From: Cyanophora paradoxa
Lineage: Eukaryota > Glaucocystophyceae > Cyanophorales > Cyanophoraceae
Assembly (NCBI GenBank): GCA_004431415.1
Contig: QPMI01000209.1
Location: forward strand, 62,001-126,000
Direction of reading: 5' to 3'
DNA: 64,000 bases
Shown: positions 8,801-20,738 of the stretch, piece after piece
How positions within the stretch are numbered: the first letter of the stretch is position 1
Layout of the letters: every line of letters begins with the position of its first letter
Position numbers and translations under genes: made by a program
Notes under the pieces: model-generated
What the model was told of the DNA's origin: nothing
What the model saw: the letters and a program-made list of their open reading frames with translations, nothing else
Databases searched by the model: none

Positions 8801-11800
8801 ATGCCGCCGATGGGCCTTGATCTGTCGAAGTTCGCGCTCTGGGACGAGGTTTTCCACCCCCAGGTGCGAGCTACAAGCTCGAGGAGCTCCCAGTCTCGGG
8901 GAAAAGTGCGGTGACGCGGGGCGTCCCCCTCCGAGCAGAGCGGTCCCCGTCGCATCGTCATTCTCTATGGCACGCAGACTGGCACGGTTCGTCGGCTCCC
9001 ACTTCTTTGCATTCGCCGTAACCGAATTTCCCGTTCGCAGAGCGAGGGCTTCGCCAAGGCGGTAGGAGCATTCCCCGCGCTTCGCCGCCGCGACTGCTCA
9101 CGCGTACGCAGGTCTTCGCCTCGGCTTCGGCTCGCAACTACGATGTCAGGATATCGTGCATGGATCGCTACGATTGCTCGAAGCTCGCCGAGGAGGACGT
9201 CATCGTCTGCCTGACTTCCACTTTCTGTGCGTTTTCCGCCGTTACGTTCAGCGGCGCTCGCGCAAGCACCCGTGTGCTTACTCGCGGGCCGCTCGCAGAC
9301 AATGGTGAGTTTCCGGACAACGCGCGTTCGTTCTGGGCCTTCGTCAACAGCGCCGACCGCCCTGCGGACTCCCTCTCGAAGACCTCGTACGCGATGCTCC
9401 AAATTCGATCGCATCGAGGCGCTTATTCTCGGCGACGCAGGTTCGCCGTGTTCGGCCTCGGCAACAAGAAGAACGTGGAGAACTTCAACTCGGCCGGCAA
9501 GATGCTCGACGAGGTGCGCGCCTCGCTATGCGTGCGTACGCAGCCGCACTGATTGCCGCCTTTCTTGCAGAGGTTGGCTGCGCTCGGCTCGAAGCGCCTG
9601 GTTCCCATCGGTTCGCTGCGCTGAAACTCGCTCGCGCTCGTCCGCATCTGATCGCCGGCGCCCAGGCCTCGGCGACGAGTACGACCAGAACGGTCACGAG
9701 TCGGCCTACCGCCCGTGGGTCAAGAGCCTCTGGGCGGCCCTCGGCTCGAGCGAGGCCAAGCGCCACCTCCCGATCACCATGAACTGCGAGCTCTCGAGCG
9801 ACAAGTCGGCCCCCGCCGCGGCCGCCGTCCCCGCCGGCTTCGCCTCCCTCAAAGTCGGTGCGCCCCCGCCGCGCCGCGCCGCGCCGCGCGCGAACGCCCC
9901 TCGGGCCGGCGCCTCACGCCGCCCGCAGTGTCGAACGACCTGCTCTCGGCCACGGGCTACGACCGCGAGGAGCGCATGCTCGTGCTTGACCTCGCCGGCT
10001 CGCCCTTCGCCTCGTACGAGCTCGGGAGCCAGATCCTCGTGCAGCCGCGCAACTCGGCCCAGAAGGTGGCGCGCACCGCGGCGGCCCTCAAGCTCGACCT
10101 GGACGCCGTCGTCAGCGTCTCGGCGGTGGCGGGGCAGCACTCGCAGTCGGAGGAGATGCCGATCGCGGCCTCGCTGACCGTGCGGGACCTCCTCTCCAGC
10201 TACCTCGACGTCTCCAGCGCTGTCTCGCGCACCCTCCTCGAGGGCCTCAGCATCCTCGCCGCCGACAAGAAGGAGGCCGAGGAGATGGAGAAGATCGCCA
10301 CCGACATGCTCCCCGGTGCGCCCCGCTCCCCGTGCCCGCTCGGCGCCAGCCCTCGCCCTGACCGGGCGCCCCGCAGGCAACGAGTACGGCCGCCTGATGA
10401 CGACCGAGTCCTTCTCGCTGGCGGACGTGCTGGAGCGCTGGCGCAGCGTCTCGATCACGCTGAGCGAGCTCGTCTCGAACGTGCCGCGCGTGGGCCCCCG
10501 CCACTACTCGGTCGCGAGCTCGCCGCTGGTCAAGCCCAAGAGCATCGAGATCCTGTACGTGCTGGACACGTGGGCGACGAAGAAGGGCCCGGCCTTCGAG
10601 GGCCTCTGCACGCGCCACATGGCGTCGCTCAAGGCTGGCGACACCGTGCTCGCCAAGATCGCCCGCGGCGGCATCGCCCTGCCCTCGGACCACGGCCTGC
10701 CCCTCGTCGGCGTCGCCCTCGGCTCGGGCATCGGCGTCTTCCGCGGCATCCTCGAGCACCGCGCCTCCCTGCAGGCCAAGGGCAAGAAGGTCGGGTGCGC
10801 GCCCTCGACGAGGCTTCGGCCGGAGCTCCGGGCCCCCTCCACGCCCCTCCCCAGCCGAGCTGACTTGCGCGCAGGCGCGTGACGCTCTTCTACGGGTGCC
10901 GGCACCGGACCAAGGACTACCTCTTCGAGAAGGACTTCCAGGAGTGGGCGAAGAAGGGCCTCGCCGACGTCGTGCCGAGCTTCAGCCACGACCAGGCCGA
11001 GTTCATCCACCCGGGCATGAAGATCGCGGAGAACCCGCACAAGGTCGCCGACACGCTCGACGCCAACGGCGTCTACGTCTACTGCGGCATCGGCGGCTCC
11101 GTCCCGGGCATCGTGCTCGACAGCCTCATCGCGGCCGTCCGCTCCAAGAAGCAGCTCTCCGACTCGCAGGGCGCCGAGCTCCTCGCCAAGATGCGCAAGG
11201 AGAAGCGCATCGTCGAGGAGGCGTACAGCCGCTCCATCGACGCCGAGAACGCGCTCGGCAGCGTGCAGCTGCGCAAGGGCGGCCACGCCGACGCGGCCGA
11301 CGAGTCCAAGCCGATCGCCGAGTCGTGCGGGGACGCCAAGATGTTCTGCTTCCAGTGCGAGCAGACGGCGTTCGGCAAGGGCTGCACCACCGTCGGCATC
11401 TGCGGCAAGACCCCCGAGGTTGCCGCCCTCCAGGACCTCCTCGTCCACCGCGTCCAGGTGCCCCCGCCCGCCCCGCTCGCTCGTGCTTCTGGGCCAACGC
11501 TCACCGCCTCGGTTCCGCCGCCCGGCAGGTCATGAGCTGGTACGCGCACCAGCTGCGCAAGCTCGCGGAGGAGCACAAGAACCTGACGGCGGAGGAGACG
11601 GAGATCCCGGCCGGCAACCGCTACACGCTCATCGGCATGTTCTCCACGCTGACCAACGTCAACTTCTCGGCCCAGCGCATGCTCGAGTACATCGCCGAGT
11701 GCCGCGACTTCACCACCAAGTACGTCGCCATGTACAAGGCCGCCTGCAAGAAGGCCGGCGTCAAGGAGCGCCAGTGCCCCGCCCCCGTTCAGACCGGCGC

Positions 11801-13726
11801 CGAGGCCGACGGCGACATCGAGGTGCGCTTGGCGCCCCGGCGTTGCGCGCGGGCGCAGGCGCGCTCTGAACCGGACGGGCGGGCGCGTGCAGGACGCGAT
11901 GGTGGAGAAGGGCCGCTCGGTGGGCGTGCTCTCGCGCTTCCGCGCCACGAAGAACGACGCCCTCGTCGGCTGCCAGGAGATGCTCGTCTACGGCATCAAG
12001 GGGTCCGCCCGCCCTCGCCCGCCCGCGCCGTCCCCTCTAGAGAGCGTTCGCTGACGCCGCTGGGCAGCGTGTGCGCGTACGCGGACCACGCGGTGATGAA
12101 CAAGCACGAGAGCAACAAGATCTACGAGTTCGTGCACCACGGCCTCTCCTTCCTCCTCGAGAAGGAGTCCAAGGACCTCAACGAGGTCCTCGGCATGCTC
12201 CTCAAGTGCGGCGAGGCCAACCTCGTCACCATGGCGCGTGCTCGACGCCCCTCCCGTCGCCCGAGCGAGCGCCGCTGACGGCCGCTCGCGCAGGCGCTGC
12301 TGGCGCAGGCGAACGGGACGTACGGCGAGCAGACGCCGGCGGTTGTGCCCGTCAAGCCCGTCCCGGGCAAGTGCATCCTCATCTCGGGCCACGAGCTCAC
12401 CGACGTGGAGGCCATCCTCAAGCAGACCGAGGGCACCGGCATCAACGGTCCGCCGCCCCCGCCCCACCCCGCCCCGCCCCGCTCCGCCGCGCCGCTGACG
12501 GGGGCGGGGGCGGCAGTGTACACGCACGGCGAGGTGCTCCCGGCGCACGGCTACCCCAAGCTCAAGGCGTACAAGCACCTCGTCGGCCACTTCGGCCAGG
12601 CCTGGCAGCGCCAGTCCGTCGAGTTCGGCTTCTTCCCGGGCGCCATCGTCATGACCACCAACTGCATCACCGCGCCCCGCGAGGAGTACAAGGACCGCAT
12701 CTTCACCGCCGGCGCCGTCGGCTGGCCCGGCATCCCCCACATCGCCAACCAGGACTTCAGCGCCGCCATCAAGCGGTCCGCCCCCGCCACCGCCGCAGCC
12801 GCAGCCGCCCCGCCGCTGACCGCGCCGCCCCCTCCGCAGCGCCCTCGAGCTCCCGGGCTTCTCTGAGAAGGACACCGAGTGCGCGCGGCCCCGCCTCCGC
12901 CCCCGCCCCGCGCCCGCGCGCTGACGCGGCGGCGCGCGCGCAGCTTCAAGTACCCGTCGATCGCGTCGATGCCGCGGGTCAGCCAGTTCACGACGGGGTT
13001 CGGCTCGAAGCTGGTCATCTCGCTGGCGGACAAGGTGATCGGGGGCATCAAGGCGGGCGCCATCACCCGCTTCTACGTCATCGGCGGCTGCGACGGCTTC
13101 GAGGGCGAGCGCTCCTACTTCACCGGTCCGCCCCTCGAGCCCCCCTTCTGCCCGCTCCCGTCCCGCCCTCTGACGGAGGAGCGCCCGCGGCGCAGACTTC
13201 ACGAAGCAGCTGCCGGAGACGTCGGTGGTGCTGACGGTGGGGTGCGGCAAGTACCGCATCAACCACCTCGACTTCAAGACGATCGGGGACACGGGCATCC
13301 CGCGCCTGCTCGACCTCGGCCAGTGCAACGACTCGTACGCAGCCATCGAGATCGCCCTCGCCCTCGCCGGTCCGCCCCTGGGCCCCTCCCCGCCCCCTCC
13401 CTTCTCCAGCGGCGGCGGCTCACGCACGCGCCTCGTCCCCGGCAGGCGCGCTCAACTGCACGGTGCACGACCTGCCGCTCTCGATCGTGCTCTCGTGGTT
13501 CGAGCAGAAGGCCATCGCCGTGCTCCTCACGCTGCTGCACCTGGGCCTCAAGAACATCCGCGTCGGCCCGAACCTCCCCGCCTTCCTGCGGCCCTCGGTC
13601 GTCGGCGTTCTGTCGGACATGTTCGGCCTCAAGCTCGTCTCCGACCCCACGGCCGACCTCACCGACATCCTGGGCGGCGCCCCCAAGGCCGGCGCCCCCT
13701 GCGTCGTCAACTCCCCGGCCGCGTGA
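8801..13726 (+). CDS. Diflavin NADPH reductase fused to hybrid-cluster protein (HCP)
   Basis: From ATG at 8801 exons splice in phase into about 1,200 residues. Residues ~20-240 form a flavodoxin domain ([33 protein letters not shown]). Then a P450-reductase-type FAD module ([24 protein letters not shown]), NADPH-binding segments ([28 protein letters not shown]) and the terminal YVYCGIGGS. About 75 residues later an entire HCP follows in frame: the N-terminal CFQCEQTA...GC...GICGK cluster site, then every expected hybrid-cluster ligand: His of SGHEL, Glu of THGEVLPA, Cys of TTNC, GGCDG, VGCGKY and GQCNDS, and Glu/Lys of WFEQKA. HCPs reduce NO or hydroxylamine; here electrons would come from NADPH through FAD and FMN in the same chain. 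The exon from 10879 spans the junction uninterrupted, so the fusion does not rest on a splice guess. One intron (12234) has a GC donor. Stop TGA at 13724. Confidence 0.9.
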
Positions 13727-14578
13727 GCGCCCAGCGCCACTCCGAGCCATCAACCCTACAGACCAGTTCATAGTACAATAAGTATACCGGTTACCAAACC
13801 TACACAGCAGAGTAGTTTGTAGTGTACGTGTAAAGTGTTTTTTCATAGGCGCGCCGGGCCTCGAATTATGTTGATCGTTATACTTTCAGTTATTGCAACG
13901 TTGGGGTGTAACTTTCTTCTTTCCCGAGGTAGACCAGTTCGGTCCTCAGGCAGCATTGATGTTGTGTGTTGAGTGTCACAGTGTGCAGCGCTGAGTGTAC
14001 TTTCCTTTCGCATGTGATCCTGAGAGAGTTCAGTGACAGCCGATTTTGAACGTTAGCGGAGAAGGTTGTCTATCAATATCGATATCTCAGCGTTAGCTGC
14101 AGTGACCGATTTTCTCCAGACAAACCAGACAGTTGATCTAGATTTAGAGTGCCGGCGCCGCGGTTCCTTGTCCAAATTAAAGCGGTGTAGTCCGTCGCTC
14201 CCCCCGACCTCGCACACCTGCGGCTGCAGCTGCGCACGCGCCTGATGCACCTTTCAAGGCTGCTCATATCACATATACGTATACTGGGCTATGATCGATA
14301 TCATGAAATAGGCCCAGCTGCAGGGCGGATCGGAGGATTCTGCGAGCAGATGTAGAGGCCTCCGGATCCGGTCCCGACGCGCCGGCCCGCGCGCCGGCCC
14401 GCGCGCGGCCCGCGGCGCGGCCGTGACTCGGTGGAGTTCCACGTGCACGCCTCTACGTAACTTGCAATTGGGACTCCGGGAAGATCTGGCACTTGCAACG
14501 CCGAACGCTCGCACTAGCGGACGTCGAGACGAAGCTCTGGGCCTAGCGAGCTTCAAGGCTTAAGCCGCTCGCGCGCGC
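13727..14578. other. Tail-to-tail intergenic region, AT-richer
   Basis: No credible gene. The sequence is visibly richer in A/T than flanking exons and contains TGTAAAGT at 13829, about 100 bp past the HCP stop, a possible 3'-end signal. The minus-strand F-box gene ends at its right edge. Confidence 0.6.
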
Positions 14579-16495
14579 TCAGGCGTGCGCGTGGCCCTCG
14601 ACGGGGGGCCGCCCCGCGAACATGGCCTCCACGGCGGCCCTCGCCCCCGCGAAGGCGGCCCCGGCCTCCCCGGTCCCTCCCGGGGGCTCCAGGAGGGATA
14701 CCGCCACGGCGACGCCGGGGTGCAGCCCGCGCAGCGCCTGCCGCCCGCAGCCGCCCGCCGGCGCTCGGATCAGGCGGGGCGGCGGGGGCGGCGGGGGCGG
14801 GCGGGCGGGGACCTCGTAGGGCGGAGGCAGGCGGGGTCGAGGGGCCGGAGGTCGGGGTTGACGTGGAGGCGCTCGAGGGCGGGGAGGGCGAGGAGGGCCG
14901 CCGCCTCCTCCTCCGAGAGCGGCCGCGCGACGCTCAGGTCGAGGGCCGTCAGCGCCCGCCGCGCCCCCGCGCTCCCGAGGAGCCCGGCCACGTCTTCCGC
15001 CCCCGCGAAGAGGCCTGCGGACCGTCGACGTCGGCCGGGGCCGGGGCCGGGCTGGGGGCGCACAGAGGAGCTCGAGGCTGAGGCGGGCGAGGCGGGGCAG
15101 GCGGGAGAGGGCGGCCGCGAGGGCGCGCAGGAGGCCGGCGGCGCGCTCGGGGGGCAGGGTCCCGCTGAAGCAGACGGCGAGCTCGCGCAGGCCGGCGAGG
15201 CCGGCAAGGGGTCCCAGCGCCTCCGCCTCCAGCCCGTTCGCGTCGAGCTGCGCGGGGTCAGGACCCGCGGCGCTCGCGCGAGGGGCGCCGGCGCCGGCGC
15301 CCGCGCCTGCAGGGGCTCCAGGGCGGTGAGGCTGGGCAGGCGGGCGAGGGCAGCCAGGCCGGGCCCTGAGAGCTCCGCGAAGGCCGCCGCCGCCCCGCGG
15401 CGCGCGCCGGGAAGCCGCCGGCCCTGCGCCCGGCTCGCTCGCTCGGGGGCGAGATGGGGCGGGCGCGGGGCGGGCCGGGGGCGCGCCTGTAGAGGCCGTT
15501 GCTGGCGAGGAAGGAGAGGCGGCGGAGGCTGGCGCCGGCTGGGCCGGCGGCGAGGGCGAGGAGGCCGGGCGTCACGTCGCAGAAGCCGGCGAAGGCGACG
15601 GCGAGCTCCTCGAGGCGCGCGAGGGAGCCAGCGCCGCCAGCACCGCCGGCACGTCGCCCGCCGCCGCCCCGAGGCCGAGCGAGCGGAGGAGCGGGCAGGC
15701 GGCGGCGACGGCGGCCGCCGCCTCGGGGCCGGCGCCGGCGTCGAGGCCGCCGAAGAAGAGGGTGAGGGAGCGTAGCGCGCCGAAGGGGGCGAGCGCGGCG
15801 CGCAGCTCGGCGGCCGCCGGCCACGGGAGGCCCTCGGGGCCGCCGCGGTGCGGCTGGAGGCCCGCGTGGACGCCGACGGCGAGGCCCTCGAGGGCGCTGG
15901 GCGCTCCCTCCGCGGGCAGCAGCGCCGCCAGCGCGCCGAGGAGGCATGCGCGAACGAAGTCCCCGCCGGGCCGGAGCGCGTCCAGGGCACCGATATCCCC
16001 GGCGACCAACTCCAGGGTCACCCCCCGCGGCCGCCCCGGGCCGGCCGCCGCGCGCCCGAGGAGGCGGCATGCCGCCTCCAAAGTACGCCCGGTCTGCTCC
16101 CGGGCAGCCGCTGCCGCAAGCGCAAGGTCGGCCGCCGGCTGCACAAGCTGCGCCCTCAGCGCGATGCTGGCGCCGCCGCCGAGCCGCAGCTTCCTCTCCT
16201 CGAAGAGGGCAGAGAGGGCGTCGTACGCGCTCGCGGCGCCGGCTGCGGCTCGCACGTCCAGATCAAAGCACGCCCATTCCATCTCCTCGACCACCCGCCG
16301 CCACCGCCTGCAACGCGAAGTGGGCAATTGCATGTACGAGGATTGCAATTGCATATGCAAGGACCTGCAGACGGCGCGCAGAGGCCAGCTCGCCCGCACC
16401 GCGAGCGCCTTGAAGACATCGCTGAGAACAGCGTCCGGCAGAATGTCAAGCGGCGCCGGAGCGAGCCTCGTCTCCTCCTCCTCCTCGTCAGTCAT
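14579..16495 (-). CDS. F-box protein with leucine-rich repeats
   Basis: The minus strand gives ATG at 16495 (MTDEEEEE), then LDILPDAVLSDVFKALAVRA and, after splicing out an intron near 16365-16313, RAVCRRWRRVVEEMEWACF, which together form an F-box (LP..hL..If..L....L...VC+rWr). The rest is leucine/alanine-rich with repeated LxxLxxLxL patterns (LRSLTLFFGGLD, LRRLSFLASNGL, LTALDLSVARPL, LERLHVNPDLRPL), consistent with degenerate LRRs, ending in VEGHAHA and TGA (14581-14579). F-box proteins recruit substrates to SCF ubiquitin ligases through SKP1. The first intron carries two copies of TGCAATTGC. Confidence 0.75.
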
Positions 16496-16767
16496 CGCTT
16501 CGTCGACGTCGCTCTGCCCCGCCGGCGAGACCGGACGGTGCGCGGCGAACCACACGAACGTTAAAGTTAAAGCAACCTCCGGATCTGGATCGATATCCTT
16601 TGCAGCGAACCACGCAAACGGCGAACGCAGGCTTCCGGGTACATCGTTCAGAACTCAGCAGCTGAAATGTGAGTTGCTTCCACCTTCGCCTCTTACACCC
16701 ACCGAATCCCAAAGATGCCTCTGCAATCTTCGCGTTGGCTCGGCTGACCGATTCCTCTCACCGGCAG

Positions 16768-17645
16768 ATGAACGCGTTCGTGGCCCCCGCGACCCCGGCA
16801 TCTTCTCGCGCCTCGCGATGCAGCTTCCACACTGAGGCGGCCCAGGCCTGCTCGTCCAGGCAAGTCTCGCGCGCCGCCAAGCACGTGCATATCCAGCGCG
16901 CGCACGCCTTAGCTCCCGCGCCGCCCTGCCCCACGAGAGCGAGGCGTGGTTGGCAAAGGAGTCCTTATCACATTGGCAATCTAAGCCACGCACCGTGCCC
17001 GGGGATGCCGCCGTCGGCTACTCTGACTGTCGTTTGCTCAGGCCGTCCCGTGCTGTAGCTCTCCGTGCCTCTGCACCGTTCTCGGCCGAGGAGACACGCT
17101 TTTTCTTTGCTGGCCAGGGCCCCCGCTTTGAGGCCGCATCCAGCAGCGCCGCGCAGGTTCGCACCCGTCAGGCTAAGATTCGCCAGTGCTTTGCCGCCGC
17201 GGCTCTATCTTCCCGCCGGCACTCTGCCTCGCTCGCATTGCGCGCTAATCAGAGCCCCCGCAGAGCGCGCCCGCGTTCGAAGTCGTCTGCCGGTCCAACG
17301 CTGAGCAGGAGGTCGAGAAGCTGCTGAAGTCCGAGAAGAACCGCGAACGGTTCAAGGTCCGCAGTCGCTTCCGAATGGCTTCGCATCGCGCAACTCCGCC
17401 TCTAGCCTCTCTGAGCGGCGGGCCGGCGCAGCTCGGCTTCGTGACCAACGCGGAGCAGTGGAACGGCCGCGCCGCCATGCTCGCCGTCATCCTCACCATC
17501 ATCATTGAGGTCGTCTCCGGCCACCCGATCGTGCGCCGCCCTCCTCTCCGCTTCCTTTTCCTTCCTTCCTCTCCCAACGCCCGCGCCTCGCGCCCGCCAG
17601 GTCTACTTCTGGGACCAGTTCACCCAGGGCAGCAGCTTGTACTAG
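16768..17645 (+). CDS. One-helix / high-light-inducible-like plastid protein
   Basis: The 3' exons are clear: AFEVVCRSNAEQEVEKLLKS, then LGFVTNAEQWNGRAAMLAVI, a transmembrane stretch LTIIIEVVSGHPI, then YFWDQFTQGSSLY and TAG at 17643. The AEQWNGRAAM core is the chlorophyll-binding ExxNGRxAM motif of LHC-type helices, present once, as in one-helix proteins (OHP/HLIP/SCP). These act in photosystem assembly or photoprotection in thylakoids. The start is uncertain: ATG 16768 begins MNAFVAPATPASSRASR, and AFVAP resembles the ASAFAP-type plastid presequence motif of algae with secondary plastids, but an upstream signal-peptide exon may be missing. At least three introns separate the N-terminal and helix exons. 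Confidence 0.75.
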
Positions 17646-18105
17646 GCAGCTATCGAACCCGTTTTCAACCGATTCCATCAACAGGAACAGAAGAGCCCTC
17701 TTGTGATCCAGAGCGCCTCCGGGGCTCGAGCTCAGGGTGCACGTGCCCCCCGGACCTTCCATGTTCGGTCCAAGCGACTTCTAGCTCGACGCATTGCAAT
17801 CGGCCGGCGGGGCACGCGCACCACCCTAACTACAAGCTAGTGCACGTGGGGATTACCGACGCGCTTCACACGCCACAGTGTACATATGCTCGGCGCGTCC
17901 GATCCAAGGCCTAGGGAACATCTGGGACCTGGTTGAAATACGTATACATAAGTAGCTGTAGCGTGACCGCAAAAGAAATAGTACTGCAGAGCTGAAAGCA
18001 ATTGCGCAAATTCTTAAAGAGCCGGAACGGATGGAAGTTCGAGGAGGAGTCGTGATCAGTCGCCGAACGCGTGGTCGGCCGTCAGGGCGCGCGGCGCTAG
18101 TACTG
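17646..18105. other. Tail-to-tail intergenic region
   Basis: Lies between the one-helix gene and the acid phosphatase. No gene-like frame was found. Its right part merges into the duplicated end of the phosphatase gene. Confidence 0.5.
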
Positions 18106-18126
18106 CTAGCGCTTGATGACGTCGGC
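18106..18126 (-). repeat. Second, diverged copy of the phosphatase terminal exon
   Basis: On the minus strand the real last exon (18328-18305) reads ADVVKQY then TAG after a CAG acceptor. About 200 bp downstream a second copy, again preceded by CAG, reads ADVIKR then TAG; it carries a 6-bp insertion that creates the earlier stop. The preceding intron sequence is duplicated too (the CCCTCTGGC...GTCTCACG block occurs in both). It could be an alternative terminal exon or simply a relic. Confidence 0.6.
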
Positions 18127-18135
18127 CTGCTTGCG

Positions 18136-18138
<3 letters not shown>

Positions 18139-18173
<35 letters not shown>
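18139..18173 (+). repeat. 35-nt poly-G run
   Basis: An uninterrupted run of 35 G (poly-C on the phosphatase sense strand) sits just before the duplicated terminal exon, in the duplicated intron. The exact length may be affected by sequencing or assembly. Confidence 0.85.
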
Positions 18174-18174
<1 letters not shown>

Positions 18175-18304
18175 CCGTGAGACCCGGAGCCAGAGGGCCG
18201 AGGAAGGGCGCGGGGGGGCGGCGGGGGCCGAGGAAAAGGAATAGTACTAGTACGGCAGAGCGAAACGGCTCGAACGGGATTCGGTCGCCATGGTCACGGC
18301 GGCG

Positions 18305-20465
18305 CTAGTACTGCTTGACGACGTCGGCCTGCGAGCGGGGAGGGGGCCGGGGCGTGAGACCGAAGCCAGGGCCAGAGGGCCGAAGAAGGTGGCAGGCCGG
18401 GGCGGCAGGGCGGGGCGTGCCTGGTATATGGCCGAGCCGTCGTGCTGGTACGCCGTCGCCCGCAGCGTGCGCGGCCCGACGAACGTGAAGGTGAAGAAGC
18501 CTGCGCCGCGCGCCTCTCGGACGGGGGCTGGGGGCCAGGGGGGCGCTGGGAGGGGCGGACTGGTCTCGGCGGTGCCGAAGCGGAGCTCGGGGGAGCCGTG
18601 GAGCAGGTCGTCCCGGCACTCGCTCCCCGCCCCGGACACGAAGAACGCCGTCCGCGGCTGCGCGGCGACCGTCTTGGCGCGCGCGCCGCCGCCGCCGAGG
18701 GCGCGCCGCAGGGATCCCACCTGCTCGGCCTTGGCGATGTGCTGCAGGTTGTGGTCTGCTGGCCGGGGTGAGGCGGGGGCGGGCCAGCGGGGGCGGAGGG
18801 CGCGGGAGGGGCCCGGGCTGACCGTGGCCGCAGATGTAGGCGTCGACCCTGTGCTGGCCCAGCAGGGGCCCGATCGCCGCCTGCAGCTCCTGCCCGCCGC
18901 CTCAGCTGCCACAGGCCGGGGGCGGGGGCGGGCGACGGGGCAGGGGGAGCCGGGGGGGGGGGGGGGGGGGGGGGGGGGGCTTCTAAGGAGTACTACGGGT
19001 ACGGATACGCGCCTGCGTGTCGCCGTGCGTGCCGGCGAGCGAGTAGACGGGGTGGTGCCCAACGAGGATCTGGGGAAAGCGCCCGCCCGGCTCGGCGGGG
19101 GCGAGGCGGTACCCCCCCAAAGAGGGAGGGTACGGTACCTTCCAGTCGGCTTTGGAGGCCGCCAGGGCGCCCTTCAGCCACTCCAGCTGCCCCGCCACGT
19201 CCTGACGCCCACGCCCCCTCGTCAGGCTGTTCCGCCGAAACAAAACACGGTCCGCGGCCGCAAATCAAGGCGGACCTGGCTGAAGAGGTCGGGCTTCATG
19301 TACTTCTTGTTCGAGCGGTACTCGCTCAGCATCGGCGTCGTGTCTGCCGCGCGGCCCCCGCCGCATCAGCTTCGGCCCGGGGACGGGGGGCCACTGGCCA
19401 GATGCACGAGGGTGAAGCTGCGGGGGGCGCCTACCGATGAAGAAGAGCCCGAGACGGAGGGAGGGGCCCGTCCCGTTGGCCGAGAGCGGCACGAGCACCT
19501 CCTCCGTGTAGTACCTGCCTCCCGGAAGACGGGGGGGATGTCAGGCCGGGGTACTGCACTGTTGGATCGGAGCGAAGCCGCACCGCGCGGGGAGGTGCCA
19601 GCGGTCGCTAATGGCGGCGTAGTCAAGCTGCGCCTGCGGCGTACCCCTGTAGTCGTGATTCCCGAGGATGATGTACCACCGGCGCTGCAGGGACGGGGCG
19701 TCGTAGACTGGGGCCCCGCAGCGCAAGCGGGTCAGAGAGGCTTCCAGGGGTCCGCCCGTGGGTGGGGGTACGCGCACTCTTCTCGAAGCTCGTCTTCCAG
19801 TGGTGGTCGGTGGTGCTGTCCACGCCGTCGTCGTAGAAGTTGTCCCCGACGCTGATCGTGAACTCGCACGGGGCCCTGCTCGATGCGCAGACCTGCCCCA
19901 TCACTCGTCCTGCGCGCGTGTGCGGGGCATGAGGGTCGGGCGGCTATGTGCTGTCGTCAGGGCGCTGCACCGAGCGCCGCCTGGTGGTGCGCCCCTTTCC
20001 GGCCCCAGTCCCTGGAAGGAGGCACGAAATTCAGTTTCCCAACGCGCTGAGGAGCCCGCGCCGGCGCCCTCGGGCACCCGATCACTGCGAAAGTGAACCC
20101 TTCCAAACTCTCGATGTGCACGACTGTGCCGCCGACAGTCTTCGGCCGGCCCCGCCACGTGAGAAGCACGGAGAGCAGGACGATGACTGAGCAGGACGAT
20201 GAGCTTTCGCGGCGCGCGGCGCGCGGCGCGCGGCGGTGGAGGAACGGCGGCACGCACTCGATGCGAGGACGCAGCCGATCACAATCAACCAGCGGCGCTC
20301 GGTGATTGTGCGCTTTGCGGAGGTGAAGAATGACCTCAGCCCCTCCTGCTGCCGCGGCCCAGCCGCGCGCGGCGCGATGTCGACCTCCTCCAGCTCCAGC
20401 TCCGCGCGCTGCACAAGAGGGCCGCGCATCTCTTCCAGCTCGTTCTCGTTCAAGGACGCGGACAT
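18305..20465 (-). CDS. Membrane-anchored tartrate-resistant-type purple acid phosphatase
   Basis: ATG at 20465 starts MSASLNENELEEM. About 55 residues on is RRWLIVIGCVLASS, a short hydrophobic anchor with a basic flank, followed after splicing by ESLEGFTFAVIG-DWGRKGAHHQ. The dinuclear-metal motifs of ACP5/TRAP-like phosphatases follow in order: GDWG, GDNFYDDGV, GNHDY, VGHHPVYS and ICGHDHN. The C-terminal part contains FVSGAGSE, FTFVGPRTLRATAYQHDG and ends ADVVKQY. The order and spacing match a complete single-domain enzyme that hydrolyses phosphomonoesters at low pH; outside or in the lumen it would serve phosphate scavenging (inference). Introns are short; one holds a 28-nt poly-C on the sense strand. 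Its start codon is 273 bp from that of the divergent DHHC gene. Confidence 0.85.
18952..18979 (+). repeat. 28-nt poly-G run inside a phosphatase intron
   Basis: Uninterrupted G on the plus strand, so poly-C on the transcribed gene's sense strand, within the intron between the VGHHPVYS and GQHRVDAYICGHDHN exons. Confidence 0.85.
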
Positions 20466-20738
20466 CGCCAAGCGCGCCGCCGCCACCGCACGCCGGTCCT
20501 AGCGCCGCACGCCGCCCTGCGGTACCAGCGGAACCGCTGCGTCCGCGTTGTCTGGCGCGCTGGGGCTGCTGCGCTCCTGTCGGCCGGCCGCGTGGGGATT
20601 CTTTCAGGCGTACCCCTCTAGTGCGCTGGTAACGCGGCTGGTTGCGGCTCAAGCAACACGCCTGTGCAATACGCGCGCGAGCAAGGTGCTCGTCCAGACA
20701 ACACGGCGCCTCACAAAGGCGCCAGCGGGAGGCGGGGA

